Shown here: positions 35,426-48,700 of the stretch, in pieces | Position numbering within the stretch: position 1 is the first letter of the stretch | Layout: each line of letters starts with the position of its first letter | From: Mesocentrotus franciscanus | Taxonomy: Eukaryota > Echinodermata > Echinoidea > Camarodonta > Strongylocentrotidae | Reading direction: 5' to 3' | NCBI GenBank assembly: GCA_037976565.1 | Contig: CP137686.1 | Coordinates: 25,939,828 to 26,003,827 of the forward strand | Length of the DNA stretch: 64,000 nt | Made by a program: the position numbers and the translations under genes | Notes under the pieces: generated by a model | Database searches by the model: none | Told to the model about the DNA's origin: nothing | Seen by the model: only the letters and a program-made list of their open reading frames with translations

Positions 35426-36534
35426 CAGAGGCGGCCCTCCCGGGGGGTAGGGGGCACAGTGCCCCCCCCCACTTTTTCAAGCACCCGAAAAGTGCCCCTT
35501 TTTACATAGGACATGTGCCCCTTTAACTTTGTAAGAAGTGCCCCTTTTTACATAGGAAAAGTGCCCTTTTACTTTGACAAGTGCCCCTTTTATTTGTAAA
35601 AGTGCCCCTTCCCCTTTTCAACTCTGATAAGTGCCCCTTTTATTTGGAACGTGCCCCTTTTACTTCGACAAGTTCCCATGTTCTTTGAACTAATGTATAT
35701 TTTCCTTTATTATAAGTGCCCCTTTTCAGGTGCGATAAGTGCCTCTTTTCACCTCTGATAATTTCCCTTTTAACAATGATAGTGCCCCATTTCCTTTCTA
35801 ATAAGGGACCTATCCTCTTTTTATAAATGCCCCTTTTCACCTCTTATAAATGCCCCTATCAAAATCTGATGGGGGCCCCTTTTCCGGCAACAAATGCCCA
35901 TTTCCTATTCTCATGACTGACTTTGTTCATTCCTGGTGAGTGCCTCTTTTTGAGGGTGTAAGAAGTGCCCCATTTTCACCTCTGATCATTAATCTTTGTA
36001 CTTTGACACATACTCATTTTCTTTTCTGATAAGTGTCCCCTTTTCCTCTCATCACTAAACGCGCCCCTAAGTTCAAGCGACTAAGAGCAATTTCCCCCAA
36101 AGCTCGCACGCATCTATAGATGATATAGTTATGTTACTTATCAAAGGTCTTTTCAGTCTTCCGTCATGAGAATGTGCTTATAACCCCATCAGGATTGGGT
36201 TTATTCCTCTTTATAAGGTCTAATTTTTCGCGCTGCATGCGACCTCACAAATTTTAAGTTTTTTCCTCGCTCGCTTTGCTCGCTCGCAAATAAATTTTCA
36301 GACCATCACACCCAACTGCAAAGCATGATGCTTAAGCAATATGTTGTATGGTGTATAAAGTGAAACAAATATTGTAATCATCCCTGATAATGTAATCACA
36401 ATATAGGGGTATATACCAATGTCTACAAAATTGTATATTTTCGCCTTGAGATTTCTCTTTGTAGGTGCCCTTTTTTTCCAGAAAGTGCCCTTTTTCTTGG
36501 TCCCCCCACTTTGGAAGTCGCTCGGCCGCCCCTG
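35426..36534. mobile_element. Complete hAT-type non-autonomous element built of gtgcccctttt repeats
   Basis: Terminal inverted repeats: cagaggcggcc at the left and, inverted, caggggcggcc at the right (10 of 11). An exact 8-bp duplication tgcacagt lies at 35418-35425 and 36535-36542. TIRs starting CAG with 8-bp duplications are the hAT signature. The left half is a degenerate array of gtgcccctttt units; the right half has GCTCGC repeats. No transposase. Truncated relatives at 12028 and 17058 are in the other orientation. Confidence 0.85.
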
Positions 36535-36697
36535 TGCACAGTGGTATGCAAATATGCTTTTCCTGTAATATTTTACAGATAATGGATCAAGGTACATTCG
36601 TGCTTCTTGAAACAAAAGGTATGTGACCTAGTTTAGGCTTGTGGGTATGTGTGGGTACATACTCTCATATAATGCAGAGGAGTGGTAATCCAATCCT

Positions 36698-37092
36698 TTA
36701 AAGGTAAAGACCAGTTTTGGAAACGCCCCTCTCTCAAAAAATGAAATGGAAGCTTTCATTACCAATCATATGAAAGAATATGTTTTGACTAATACGTGAT
36801 GATACAAATTTTGCCGGGAAACCGCCTACTATTGATATATTTGGTAAATTATTATATCTATTGGGACCAAATAGATATCGCGCACGTGGTCGCGTAGTCC
36901 CAAATACATCTTTCTGTGTACAGTGCTTGTAACTTTACCAAGACTGGGCCAAATTTCTTATCATTTTGATGATTCCAGAACCTTGCAGTACACACCAATA
37001 CTTATATGCTAGATGATGAACCTTTTCTGATCGATTCTACAACGTTTCTTTCACAATGCAATCGCATGACCAGAACTGGTCTTTCTCTTTAA
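36698..37092. mobile_element. MITE flanked by TTAA
   Basis: Ends are inverted repeats around gtaaagaccagttttgg and, inverted, gaaagaccagttctgg, with TTAA at both outer edges (36698-36701, 37089-37092), suggesting a piggyBac-like TTAA target. 395 bp, no coding capacity. Confidence 0.65.
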
Positions 37093-37108
37093 GAGTCATC
37101 TGAAAGCT

Positions 37109-38000
37109 AGGGGAAGTCCACCCTAATAGTGGGTTCTCATGGGGAATTCGACACCATTCGGGTGTTTACCCAATAGCAAGGGTTGTCAATCACCAGGGTA
37201 AGCCTTCAGTTTTATGACGAACAGGCCTTATGTAATGCTCTGCATTTTCCAGCAATCGCCCCGTATGGAAAACGTATGGAAAAGTCATTGTCTTACATTT
37301 TCCCTCAACCGAAGACCTCTCCCAGAAACCTTGGGGTATATCTTGATGGGACTACGGGACTACGGGTTTGAGTAAAATCCGATTAATAATAGGAAAGTTA
37401 TGGATTCTTGAAGTTGTCGTCAGTGAAACACAAATTTGCAATACTGTGACGTTTCTATCGAGGTCCTCTCCAATTTGCTCTGTAAAAAAAAATCGTAAAC
37501 TTTCATTTTCCTAGTTTTTGATGACGGAATATATATTTGTTTCATACAGTGGTTGTATAAAACAGATTTTGCAATAATGATATTTAGGGTAAATGTATGG
37601 CTGAAAGTGTTCTTAAGGGATAATGTAATTTTTGTTTAGTGCAGAGCAATTTTTTTATTTATTTATTTTGTATTTAGGTTTTATTTCCACATTAACTGCA
37701 TATGAAACGAATTTACAAAGTAACGCATATACAAGGTAACAAAACATGTAAATATATTCAATAGATAGGTGGTATAACAACAATAAAACGATTTATATGC
37801 AAGTCATTAAGTACAAATGATGCTAAAATGGGAGGGGACCTCGCAAAATACATTACATAGTTGCCAATGTGTGTTTTATTGGTCCCACCATCAAAAAATC
37901 ATAACTTTCTTATTATTATTCGGCCTTTGCTCAAACTTTCACTGTTCCGTTTCTCGTTTTTTCTGCTTTTATTAAAACCCTATCAGGATGGACTTCCCCT
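37109..38000. mobile_element. 0.9 kb non-autonomous TIR element
   Basis: Left end aggggaagtccaccctaata and the inverted right end aggggaagtccatcctgata match at 18 of 20. No transposase is seen. It directly follows the TTAA MITE. Confidence 0.65.
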
Positions 38001-40207
38001 TTAAGGATCACTTCGTTTGGTGTTGACTTCACTCCCAAATAACAACGGCATTATTAAACTAAAGAGTGGTGGTTGGATTACTCTGTATGGAACGGATTCC
38101 GGTCATATTTAGCTTGGAATTCCACATTTAAGGGATCGCTAATATTACTCATGCAAGAGGTGATTTTCACTCCAGTACAGCATGTTAAGAAAGTAGGCCT
38201 AGATTTTCCATGAACATTTTATGTAGAATCAAACAGATCAAGGGGTCAAAATACGCGTCTTAAAACCAACTCCTTTCCTCAGTAATATAACGTGTTGTAT
38301 TTACTTAGTATTTTATTTGTGTATATTTCTTTTCAGATTTGGTTTCTAATCAATAAATTTGAAATAGAACTTAAGAATACATGTGCTTTTCTTTCTTCTT
38401 TTTTTTCCTTCATTATATATAAAGGGGGCACAAGTCTCAAAATATCAGTTATAATCTTTAAGGTGCACATTTTGTCGATATGTAGGACAAGGAGGCACAT
38501 TTTGGGTGATATGTACGTCTGGTATGACAAGTGGGTTTAAAAGGTGCACAGCTCGACTGTGCCCCTAAAGCCACCAATGTAATAAATACCAAAACCTGAA
38601 ATCACTGCCACGCTCTTTTGTAGTTTATATAGAATAGTGCCTAAAGTCATGTCTCTCGTAAACACCATTGACCTAGCTAGTACTTACTCCAAACTAAGGT
38701 CATTGTTTCAACGTCATTGTTTTTTTTTGGGGGGGGGGGTTTGTTTAGTGGGTAGAGTGAAAGAAGAAACATTACGAAAGTGGGTCATCTTTCTTGAGGC
38801 CTCGAAACAGAGAAGAAGAGTGTCATCAAATTGCGTAGCGTTGGTCCAACCGTTGTGGGCAAACTTCTGGCATAGAGGGGCGGGGCGGACCGGTCCCTGC
38901 ATCAATCCAATAGGGAATCACACTCATTTTTTTAAGTACTCCCATTAGTGCCCCCGCCCTCTTCCGACACCAATTATAAACTCAAACTTTACTTGAAAAT
39001 GCGGTGTCTTCTTCTTCTTCTTCTTCTTATTTTTATTATCATAATTATTATTATTTTCCTTCTTCTTCTTGTCCTTCTTCTTCTTCTTCTTCTTCTTCTT
39101 CTTCTTCTTCTTCTTCTTCTTCTTCTTCTCCTCCTTCTCCTTCTTCTTCTTCTTTACCTCTTCTTCTTCTTCTTCTCCTTCTTCTTCTTTTTCTTTCTGT
39201 TTTCTTGCATTAGTCTGTCAATTACCAGATTTTTTATTTGAATGCCAATGCCAATACGAAGAAAGCTACAATACTACTGTCAAAAAACTTTGACGTCAAC
39301 ATGGATGATTTATTGATGATGATTATCAGAACATATAAGAAGAGGGGTGGTACAGAGTTCGAGGTATAGATTAACTGTACCAAGTTATACAATATATACG
39401 TACTCAAACGTTAATTGCCGGGAGAAACATTCAAGTTCAGAGATCAATTTGATAAAGAAAAACGTATATAAAAAACATTCAGACATTCCCGCTAAGGCAG
39501 TAATACTTCTCGAACGTTTGATCTAAATGGTAACGAAAATAAATTTAGATTAAAGAAAAAGAAAGGATACAAAATCTACCGGTAAAGACACTGATCGAAA
39601 CAACGTCTATATCGTGTCAGAATGACATTATTTTTTCCTGGATGATACTTCTGCATTTCTCCACGAGCTATTTATTATTTGTTTATTAGTTTCGAGTTGG
39701 AACTTGACTTGTTTGGGTTATTCTTTTGTAATTACAAGTAGATTGATGGTAATCGCAGTCTATGTATTTGATGAATTTTCAATAATTCTTTTTCAATTGC
39801 TTTCCATTTTTAATGGTATATTCATAATTTGCATACTTGATGAACTTTCAATGATTAATTATTTGGACAACTGAGTTCGCCACTTTTTTGTATGTGCTTT
39901 TATAATGAATATAATCCAACATTGTGGATTCTATTTCAGTAAATGTGAATTGAATTGAATTGAAATGAATCCATATCGTGTTGTAAGGAAATGTAGGGGA
40001 TCAGTGACAGATCCAAGGGGCACGTGCCCCTCTCAAGCAAATTTTGACATATTTTAATTCTACTTGTCACATAATACAATTATAATATATACAATGCAGT
40101 CAAAGGATTTTTTTTTAATACCCCGAGATTTTACAATTACAAAACGTGGTAAAAGCTACTCGTCATAATTATACTTTGTCTACAGATTAGCGAATTTTTC
40201 ACTAACT

Positions 40208-40241
<34 letters not shown>

Positions 40242-41447
40242 GAACGCGGGGAAGGGGGGTGGGAGAATGAGAACGTGAAAATGATGACTCACCTAGCCTA
40301 CCCCATATCGTTTCCCTTGTTGATTGCAATTCTCCGCTCCCCTCCCCTCCCATGCACCCACCAGTGACCTAGAACTAATACATCGACTGACAAGCAAAAA
40401 ACTGGCGCTTTTCACTGCCACTACGCGTAGAATTGTCCCACAGATTTATTTAACATGAAAATAGTAGTTTAGGCAGGAATTAACCCTTCTCAGAGTTAAT
40501 CTATTCATAGGGCTGTGACCCTCCAATATCCCCTCTATCCGAACCCCACCCCTGTTCTGATCCGCGTACTATCAAAGAGACTGAAATCCTTTTTACAAGT
40601 CATCAATACAGAAGAGGTTAGACTTGCTTTTGTTTAAGAAAGGAGCGAAATCTGCGTGAAAAAGTCGGACAATCTCGCGCGAAACAAAAAGGCAAAGGCA
40701 AAGCAATTTTCGATAAATTTTGAGCTGAGACAGTGTTTTGGTAAGTTATTAGTAGCACGTTTGATCCGCATCTATATACTGTATACTTTTTATAAACTTT
40801 GATTTTAAAATGCTGTTTTAAAAACCGAGAAAATAATGTCAAAGTGGTCTAAATGTGAAAATCGGCTGTCTACACTCGTCTTGCCCATTGACTTTGTACA
40901 CAGCTGGCCTGCGTCTCGCGTCTAACCTAGTCTCTGAGTCTGATCATGAACGATCGCCATCAAGTAAATGCCACTCAGCTCAGCTCGGCCAAGCCAGGCC
41001 AAGCAAGTTCGTCGTACCGTAGCATGGGCAAGCGCAAGGGCTCAAATGCAACCTTAATTGGGTATAACTCGTGAACTTAATGTTTGGTAAAACAAGAATT
41101 AAAAGATCAAGCAGTTGAATAAAAATTATTTTTTTGACTTATTTTATCAAAATTTGTACTACTACTAGGGTCTATTGTATTTCTAGGCCTAGAATAGTAG
41201 AACTAGAGCTAGAACTTACTAGTAGAACGTAATCACTAATTAATCAGTTGAGTTGATTGATGTTTGCGGCGCGGTGAGACTCAGTCTGACTGAGTCTGAG
41301 ACTGAGACTGTGTCACTGTGAGAGGAATGATGATTCTTGAAACTTGTTGATGTTGTGTGGATTGATTTTTCACTCCTCTATGTTGACTTCTAAGACAGTT
41401 CTAGTTCTCATCCTTTTCTTTTTATTAAACTGAAAATGCAGTAAGAA
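38001..41447. other. Intergenic region, no gene recognised
   Basis: Holds a large CTT/TTC microsatellite (39009-39190), a GA microsatellite (40208-40243), a G run at 38730-38739, and several short fragments. The 40850-41050 stretch is less AT-rich and could include the promoter or a 5' non-coding exon of the STAG gene, but I cannot name a site. Confidence 0.45.
39009..39190. repeat. CTT microsatellite
   Basis: Long imperfect TTC/CTT array with a few CTC interruptions. It produces spurious poly-Ser, poly-Leu and poly-Phe reading frames. Confidence 0.95.
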
Positions 41448-41455
41448 GTAAGATT

Positions 41456-42668
41456 GGCGCTTGTTCAGAACTGTGACCATACTTTGGATGTGACTCCGAC
41501 ATGGATACCTTCCTTACTAAATATTATTAAATCTTCCACAATTGTTCAAATAATGGTCATGATTTAAAAGTCGTTATCTTTCTTACCTGTTTCGTGTCAA
41601 TTTTCTTATCTTTTTTGGAGTACTTTTTTCTCCTAAAAACAAAGACATTGTCATTAGGTCTAGTAATTTAGTATAGAGTCTAGGCCTAAATCTACACTTT
41701 CTCACAGGTTTCACGGCAAACTGCTGCACAATATTACAAGTGCATACCGACGGTGGGTTTCGGGCAGGCACGCAGTTAATAATTAATAATAATAATAAAT
41801 AATCTATAGTCCACTCCAAATTTTATTAAACCGAAAATGGAAATTCTTTGTGCCCAATTGATCGTGAGCCCGGCAGCCACTGAGCAGCACCAGATCGACA
41901 TTGCTCTATCCCCTTATTGTTGAACGCCAAACAAGGTAGCAGCGACTCCCATCTTTTAACGTCTTTTGGTATGACACGGCCGGGGTTCGAACCCACGACC
42001 TCCCGGTTGTGAGGCGGACGCTCTACTGACTGAGCCAACACACCGGTATTAATTAGCAACCGTATTAATGATCATCATCAATTCATAGTGAGGATTAGAC
42101 CTACTCGCATGAATTTAATGGGGATCTGAGATAGCACTACACTACAGTCGCTAACTCCACGTATGCCCGCGCGCCCGCCTGCACCCCACGGATTTAGATG
42201 ATTTTTGTTATGTTATAGTAAGCTCTCCAGCAAAGCATAGAGAGTCAATGCTAATGTGTATTGACCTCTAGCGCTGTAGGCCTACTACGTGCTAATAGGC
42301 AGCAATTGCACACATGAATAGTCTATACTCAATACACACATTACACACAAATGCACACAATGAATACGATGTAGCTGATCGGCAAGTTTGACAGTAGACT
42401 CACAATTTGAATTTTTAAATTATTCTTTCTAACAATCGGTAAGTTGAAAAAATTGTATTTTACTGCCATTTAGGTGTCATCAATTGTCACTAAAGTACCG
42501 TTGTGAATGAAATCAGTGAGTTTTGTACAGTGGTGTTTGAAATGTTGAGAATCAATAGCACAGCTTTTAATACACAGCCAGGATAGTAATGCAGCTATGT
42601 GTGATAGTAAGGTATGTCCACGCTGAAGTCACGGGTCCAAAGTATGGTCACAGTTCTGAACAAGCGCC
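41456..42668. mobile_element. 1.2 kb element with 33-bp perfect TIRs and 8-bp target duplication
   Basis: 41456-41488 and 42636-42668 are exact inverted copies (33 of 33), flanked by gtaagatt at 41448-41455 and 42669-42676. Probably hAT or another 8-bp-duplication superfamily. No transposase; a SINE is nested at 41807-42048. It ends about 110 bases before the probable STAG start codon. Confidence 0.85.
41807..42048 (-). mobile_element. tRNA-derived SINE (Val-type head)
   Basis: On the - strand: box A-like ttggctcagt, anticodon-loop cctcacaacc, box B gggttcgaacccc, then a unique body and an ATT tail. Almost identical to 54196-54437, with the same 242-bp length. Young, since divergence is very low. 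Confidence 0.85.
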
Positions 42669-42776
42669 GTAAGATTTTCTTTGCATAGCCATAGATCTAG
42701 CTCTAATTTTTTCCCTTATTGAATATTCTCTTTCGGCTTTCCTGAAAATGCAGTTTGCTGTCCATGATCCTCCATC

Positions 42777-45700
42777 ATGCCTGCGACGAGAGGACGAGAT
42801 ACGGGGGATAGATCCCCTGCTCAAGAATCAGACTTCACCAATGCAGAAAGCACACAGTAAGTTTGATATAATATGCAATTCATCTTTTCAACACAAACTA
42901 CAAACATGTACAGTAAAACCTGTAATGTATATAAAGACAATGCAAGGTTAAGGAAGACAAGAATATTGGTCTTTAAAGCCCCACTGCACTACTTGTAGCT
43001 ACTGTACTTGCTCCCTCTATATAGAAAACAATGCCTAAGTGGTGCCCGTTGGTCCCCCATGATCCTCTTTTTCTTATGTTAATTGAGAGCTGAGTTGAAG
43101 AGATAAACCACCTGTCAGTGACCAGCAGGGTGGTCTAATCCCTCCTGGCCAAACTAGTGCAGACGGGCTTTAAGACTCTTTATATTATAGGCAGACAGAC
43201 TTTGACTTGAGTTCATGGCCTTTTGAAACATGTTACTGTGAGTTTGCTGTAAGTCAGGCGCCATGTTCGGGTTCGGTTCGGTTCGGCAGAGTTCGGCAAT
43301 TTTTTACCCGAACTTGGTTCGGTTCGGGGTTCGGTAATATAATAGCAAGCAGCCTAATAGCTACGGTGGTCGGCGCTGGGCGGGCGGGCGGCGGGCGGGC
43401 CCGACCAGCACGGAGGACTTCTGCCCCACTCCTGATGAAAAACACTGCTTCCGACCGCACGTATTTCACATAAAAAACTGCTTTAAACGTAACTATTTTA
43501 GTACTTACATTCATATTTCCGTTTTTAATCGAGTTTTACTTGCAGTTTTACAAGAATCATGTTTTCAATTTGAAAATAAATGATATTTTTTAAAGATTTG
43601 CCGAGATGGTTGTTGTCTAATGTTACGAGTCATGAAAGCTGCCATCTTGAATTTACCGATGTATACGTTATAATACACAGAGATAGCAGCCCAGGTTCGA
43701 TTGCCGTTATTATAAATGTTTATTTTTAATGGGGTAAATAATAAAATTCCTAATTTTCCTGAATAAATAAATTAGAATACTATAATATGTATTTATTTCG
43801 TTATTTAGATGGTAAAATTTGTCTGATATTATTACAATTAATTTTTTTTTTTTTGGTATTGTTTGGGTTTGAGCCGAACTTGTTTTGATCAGTGCATGCC
43901 TAATAGGCATGTGTATTCTAGCTTGTTTATAATTATAGCTTGCGATCGCGACGTTGCAGAGGTCAGGATTTGGGATTTAAATGGCGTCAGTGAAGTCGCG
44001 CCCATGACTGGAGAGGCATGAATCACAAAGGAGGAAAATGGGAAAAAAGTAAAAATAGAATGAGCAATCATGACATGAAAATTAGGTATAAAATGACAAG
44101 TTAATTAGCCTGCAAAACGTTAAAATTTTTTCTGCCGAACATCCGAACCAGGCCTTTGTGTTCGGTTCGGTTCGGCTCGGTTCGGAAGTGCCATGTTCGG
44201 CGAACTTCCGTTCGGTTCGGCTACAGCACTACTGTGAGTACACTGCTCAAGAAAAATAAAGTTGTTTTCAGATGGTCTATAGACAGGTGATCTTTCAAAG
44301 CAGATTTGAGTGAAGTTTAATACTTTAATTATTATCTGTAGTGTAGAATTCCAGCAAAAGCCCATTTTTATGATGAATTCAAATAGAATTCATACTTCTG
44401 TTTTAGGTACCTAATAATGAGTTAAAACATTTTCCTATTACTTGTCGTATTTCAGTATCATAGTCATTAATTAGTAACAAATCGGACGACAAATTATCCT
44501 CCTGGACGTGCAGCAAACTGCTGCTTATCTCTGATTCCAACGGAGGAAGAAGAACAAGAAGAAAAGAAGCTAAGCTGGAGTCTGCTGGACAAGCCATAAT
44601 TTTTGTCAAAACTAACAACCAATTATCAACGTATTCTCATTAATAAAATGCAAGTAACTGGTAAATGTAATCACCCATCACTAGGCACACATACATACAT
44701 TTGAAAGTTAACAGGAATTTATCCTGACCTTGACTTAAACAGGCGCCCGAGACAAGTTGGTGCTTAAAATCTAAGTCCAGACCCCCAAGATTTTGAAGTT
44801 TTTTTTACGTAGGACTCATGTATACAGATTGTAAAATGTTCAATTCCTTTGACAAGAATTACTTGCGGAGCCCTGATTTATATCACCTAGAGTGTAGAAA
44901 ACTGGTAATAATATTATTTTCTTCTCTTTTTTTTTGTTTTCTTTATAAAGTGTGTTAAACTTGTACATGTACTTTTCATGACAAACATTGCTAGTAGAAG
45001 AATACACTCATGATTAAATTACTAGTTGTAGAACTACTGGTAGATGATCCATATTATCTTTCATGTTATCAATGTAAATTTTGTCAATCATGTTAGTAGC
45101 TAGTGTTGTAACATCACGGATATTTCCAATTCCGTTTAACCGCTAGTCAAAACCGGACGGTTTTCGGTTAAACGAAAATTACTCACTTTTGCCAAGGTCG
45201 CCGCTGATTGTAAGAATAGTGGTCGGCACTGGGCAGGCGCGGGCCCGACCAGCGCGGGGGATTTTCACCCACCACTTCTGATGAAAAATATTACTTACAT
45301 TCATATTTCCGTCTTTACTTGTGTTTTATTTGCAATTGTACAAGAATCATGATTTCAATTTGACATAAACTGATTATTTTAAAAGATTTGCCGAGTGTTG
45401 TTGTCTAAAGTTGCGATTCATGAAGGCTGCCATATTGAATGTACCGATGTACATGTTATAATACACAGAGATAGCAGCTCAGGCTCGTTCCATTACTGTT
45501 CTTATAAATGTTTATTTTCAATAAGTTAAATTTTTTTCTCGTAATTTTCCGGAATAAATAAATTAAAATACTGTAAGATATATTTATTCTATTATTTATA
45601 TTGTAAAATTTATCCGAAATTTTTACACTAAAAAAAAAAAAAAAAATCGGGTAAACGAAACCGTCAAATTCCAAACGGATAGTGCCATGGACGGTCGGAT

Positions 45701-48700
45701 ACCGGACGGTTAAACGTTTGATCACAGTACTATTAGTAGCTTCCTTTTATTCTTTTCTAAAAATTTGTCACTTAAGATCTAATTCCTCTCTCTCTCTTTT
45801 GCATTTTTGTTAATTTGCAGCTCTGATGAAGGTGGTCATCATGTGAGTAAAGAATGAACTATTCAACTATATTCATTAGAATTGGTGATATATAATATAT
45901 TTGGAAATGCTATCTTGCTACATGAATTAATGAAATCGAAGTAGGATTCTATTTTGAAAGGGGAAAAAAGGTGTATTTGATTTGGAAAATCACATCATGC
46001 CTCCTCACAGGTCACTGTTACTAGTGATATCTAGACTTGCCATATCTATCTACAAAAGTAATATTTGAAGCTGATTTTTTTTTTTCACAAACGATTGTGG
46101 CATGGAACCCCAAACATACAGAGCAAAATGGTGTATGGTGCTTGGTAGCCTCTAAGATGATTAACATCCATATTTTTATTTACATTCAGCATGGGAGACG
46201 AGGAAAGAAGGCCAAACCTAAAGCCAGAGACGATGAATCAGAAACCAGCGCAGAACCTGTCACCATGTTTGAGATCGTCAGGCATGGCAAGAGTGCTCTA
46301 CAGGTTGGTCTTACAAAATTAATTTCTAGAATTTTTTTTCTCTTTTTCTGATTGTCTTTCTTTCATTCTTTCTCCTTTTTGTGTTGGTTTTTTCCCTTTT
46401 TTCTGTCTTCTTTCCTTCCCTTCTTTCTTTCTTTTTTCTTTCTTTCTTCTGTTGGTTATTTTTAAAGATTGGTCTGCTGTTTGGCCTAGATTATTTTTAC
46501 AGTATATTGTTTGTACTTCATTATTATTTTTGTTTCTTTAGTTTCAGACTTATTTTATGAGAACAAGTACTTTATTTGGGTGCATATTAAGATAAAAATG
46601 CCAGAGAAACACATTTTTTTTTGTTGGGGGGGGGGGATATTATAGTAAATTTCAGTAAAATGAAAAGTGGTTCAGAGTAAAAACTCAAAAATAAAAGAAC
46701 AATTTATGAAAAAAAGCAAAATCATTCCAAAATGCAGCATGCTAATATGCCATACGATTCAGGCCTTAAAAAAAATATGTATATGTTATTTAAAAATATA
46801 TATATATATATTCAGTCAACAACCATTGTATTGAGTAATATAACCAAAATTCAGCGTCTGGCATTACAAGAGGATCAACTTCAAATCTCATGATTTTGAT
46901 TTTGGGTGTGATAACAGACTGTGGTGGATGACTGGATTGAGTCATACAAGATCAACCGAGAGGAGGCTCTCCTGGACCTCATCAATTTCTTCATCCATAG
47001 CTCTGGATGCAAGGGAACCGTTACCGCGGAGATGATGTCTACCATGGAACACAGTGACATCATCAGGAGGATGACGGAAGAGTTTGATGAGGTCAGTGCA
47101 CTTTTAGCTATCCATGTGGTGACCTGACTCCTGCTCTGTTGAAATTTGTGAGATGTGGGTTTAGCATTGCAATTGAGATGTAGGTTTAGGGTAATTCCCT
47201 ATTCTAACCACCAAACCAACTTCAAACCAACAAAAAATTGACCATATCTTGGTCATTCAGGGTTATAGAATTTGTGGTGGCTGATTCTTAGCCTTTTCGA
47301 TGTTACTTGTGGGTATTAGGGTTGAGGTCAAATATAATGTTAAGTCCAGGTTGAAGTTAGGAGTTTGGTAAGTGTTAGAAATTTAGAGCAGAGTAATTTT
47401 CACGGGAGAATATGTTTTATAACTTTCCATCTCCTAAGTTTTTAGGCACAAACCCACGGCGGTCATTTTACGATTTGAATTATCTTTGCTTCAGGCTATA
47501 CCAGTAACACTCATGTACTATACCTATATGCAGGGCACTGTGGAACACATCACTGTTCTATGATATGCAAAAAATGAAGCAAATATGGCCGTTATCCCAT
47601 TACCTCCTCGTGGAATCATTCATATATTGTACTGTATCGATTGTGTTTGTAACAGGAAACTGGGGACTACCCACTCATCATATCTGGCCAGTTCTACAAG
47701 AAGTTCAAGAGTAGTTTCTGTGACTTTGTGAGTGTCCTGGTCCGACAGTGCCAGTACAGTATCCTATATGACCAGTATATGGCTGATAACATCATCTCTC
47801 TTCTGACGGGTCTCAGTGATTCTCAAGTCAGGGCTTTCAGGCACACCAGTACCCTTGCCGGTAAGTCAAATCAGAGCAGACTTTATTATTCTTGTATATT
47901 TTCCACTCAATTTGGTTACTGTAAAAGCAGACGTCGTGCATTATTTCAACTGATCTACTATCTCCAATCTCTAGACACGTCACCAAATTATCCTGTGAAA
48001 GTGTCTGTCCTCAAAATTTGTAAAAGTTTCAAATTTGCAAAGAAAAAGTAGTATACCTGGAAAGAATATATAGAGGACCGGAAACCAATTTTAACAATTT
48101 TAGAAATTGCCAATTTGTATGGGAAAACAGATATGAACTTTCAACATACTAAGAGTGTAAGAAGTTTAATGTTTTAATGTTTTTCCTTTTTAAAAATTCC
48201 TGTTATCAAACTACTTGTGTAACCCGAGAAAAAAATGGACATGGGGTGTGCAGAGGTTTTTCGCTTTTCTGCTCATTTATCTGGTAAAATTAATACCATC
48301 CTCTCCCTTTCTTTTATTTACAGCGATGAAACTTATGACTGCACTTGTGAATGTCGCCCTCAACCTGAGCGTGAGTCTGGACAACACCCAACGTCAGCAT
48401 GATGCAGAGCGTGCCAAGCAGTCGTCCAAACGAGCCAGCGAGAAGATCGAGCTCCTCATGGCTAAGAGGCAAGAGATCATGGAGAACACAGAAGAGATTC
48501 AACAGATGATGAACAACATCTTTAAAGGCATCTTTGTACATAGATACAGGTGAGATAGTATATAAATATTGACTGCTTTGAGGACATAGTTAAAATTACA
48601 TACCTCATACTTAGATTCTTATTCACTGATTGGTCAAAACTATATCACATGACAAGTTCTATCAAATGATAGAACGCCAAAACCCTGTGATAGAACGCGT

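Noticed and set aside
37183..37371. 62-residue + strand reading frame
   Set aside because: Falls inside a TIR element and has no recognisable domain.
39004..39241. Long poly-Ser, poly-Leu and poly-Phe reading frames
   Set aside because: All frames come from a CTT/TTC microsatellite and have no domain or splice support.
41807..42048. Possible functional tRNA-Val gene
   Set aside because: The tRNA-like head continues into a SINE body and is duplicated at 54196, so it is a SINE, not a tRNA gene.
43254..43514. Reading frames around 43207-43514 and 44120-44365
   Set aside because: They lie wholly within a hAT-type MITE with gttcgg repeats.
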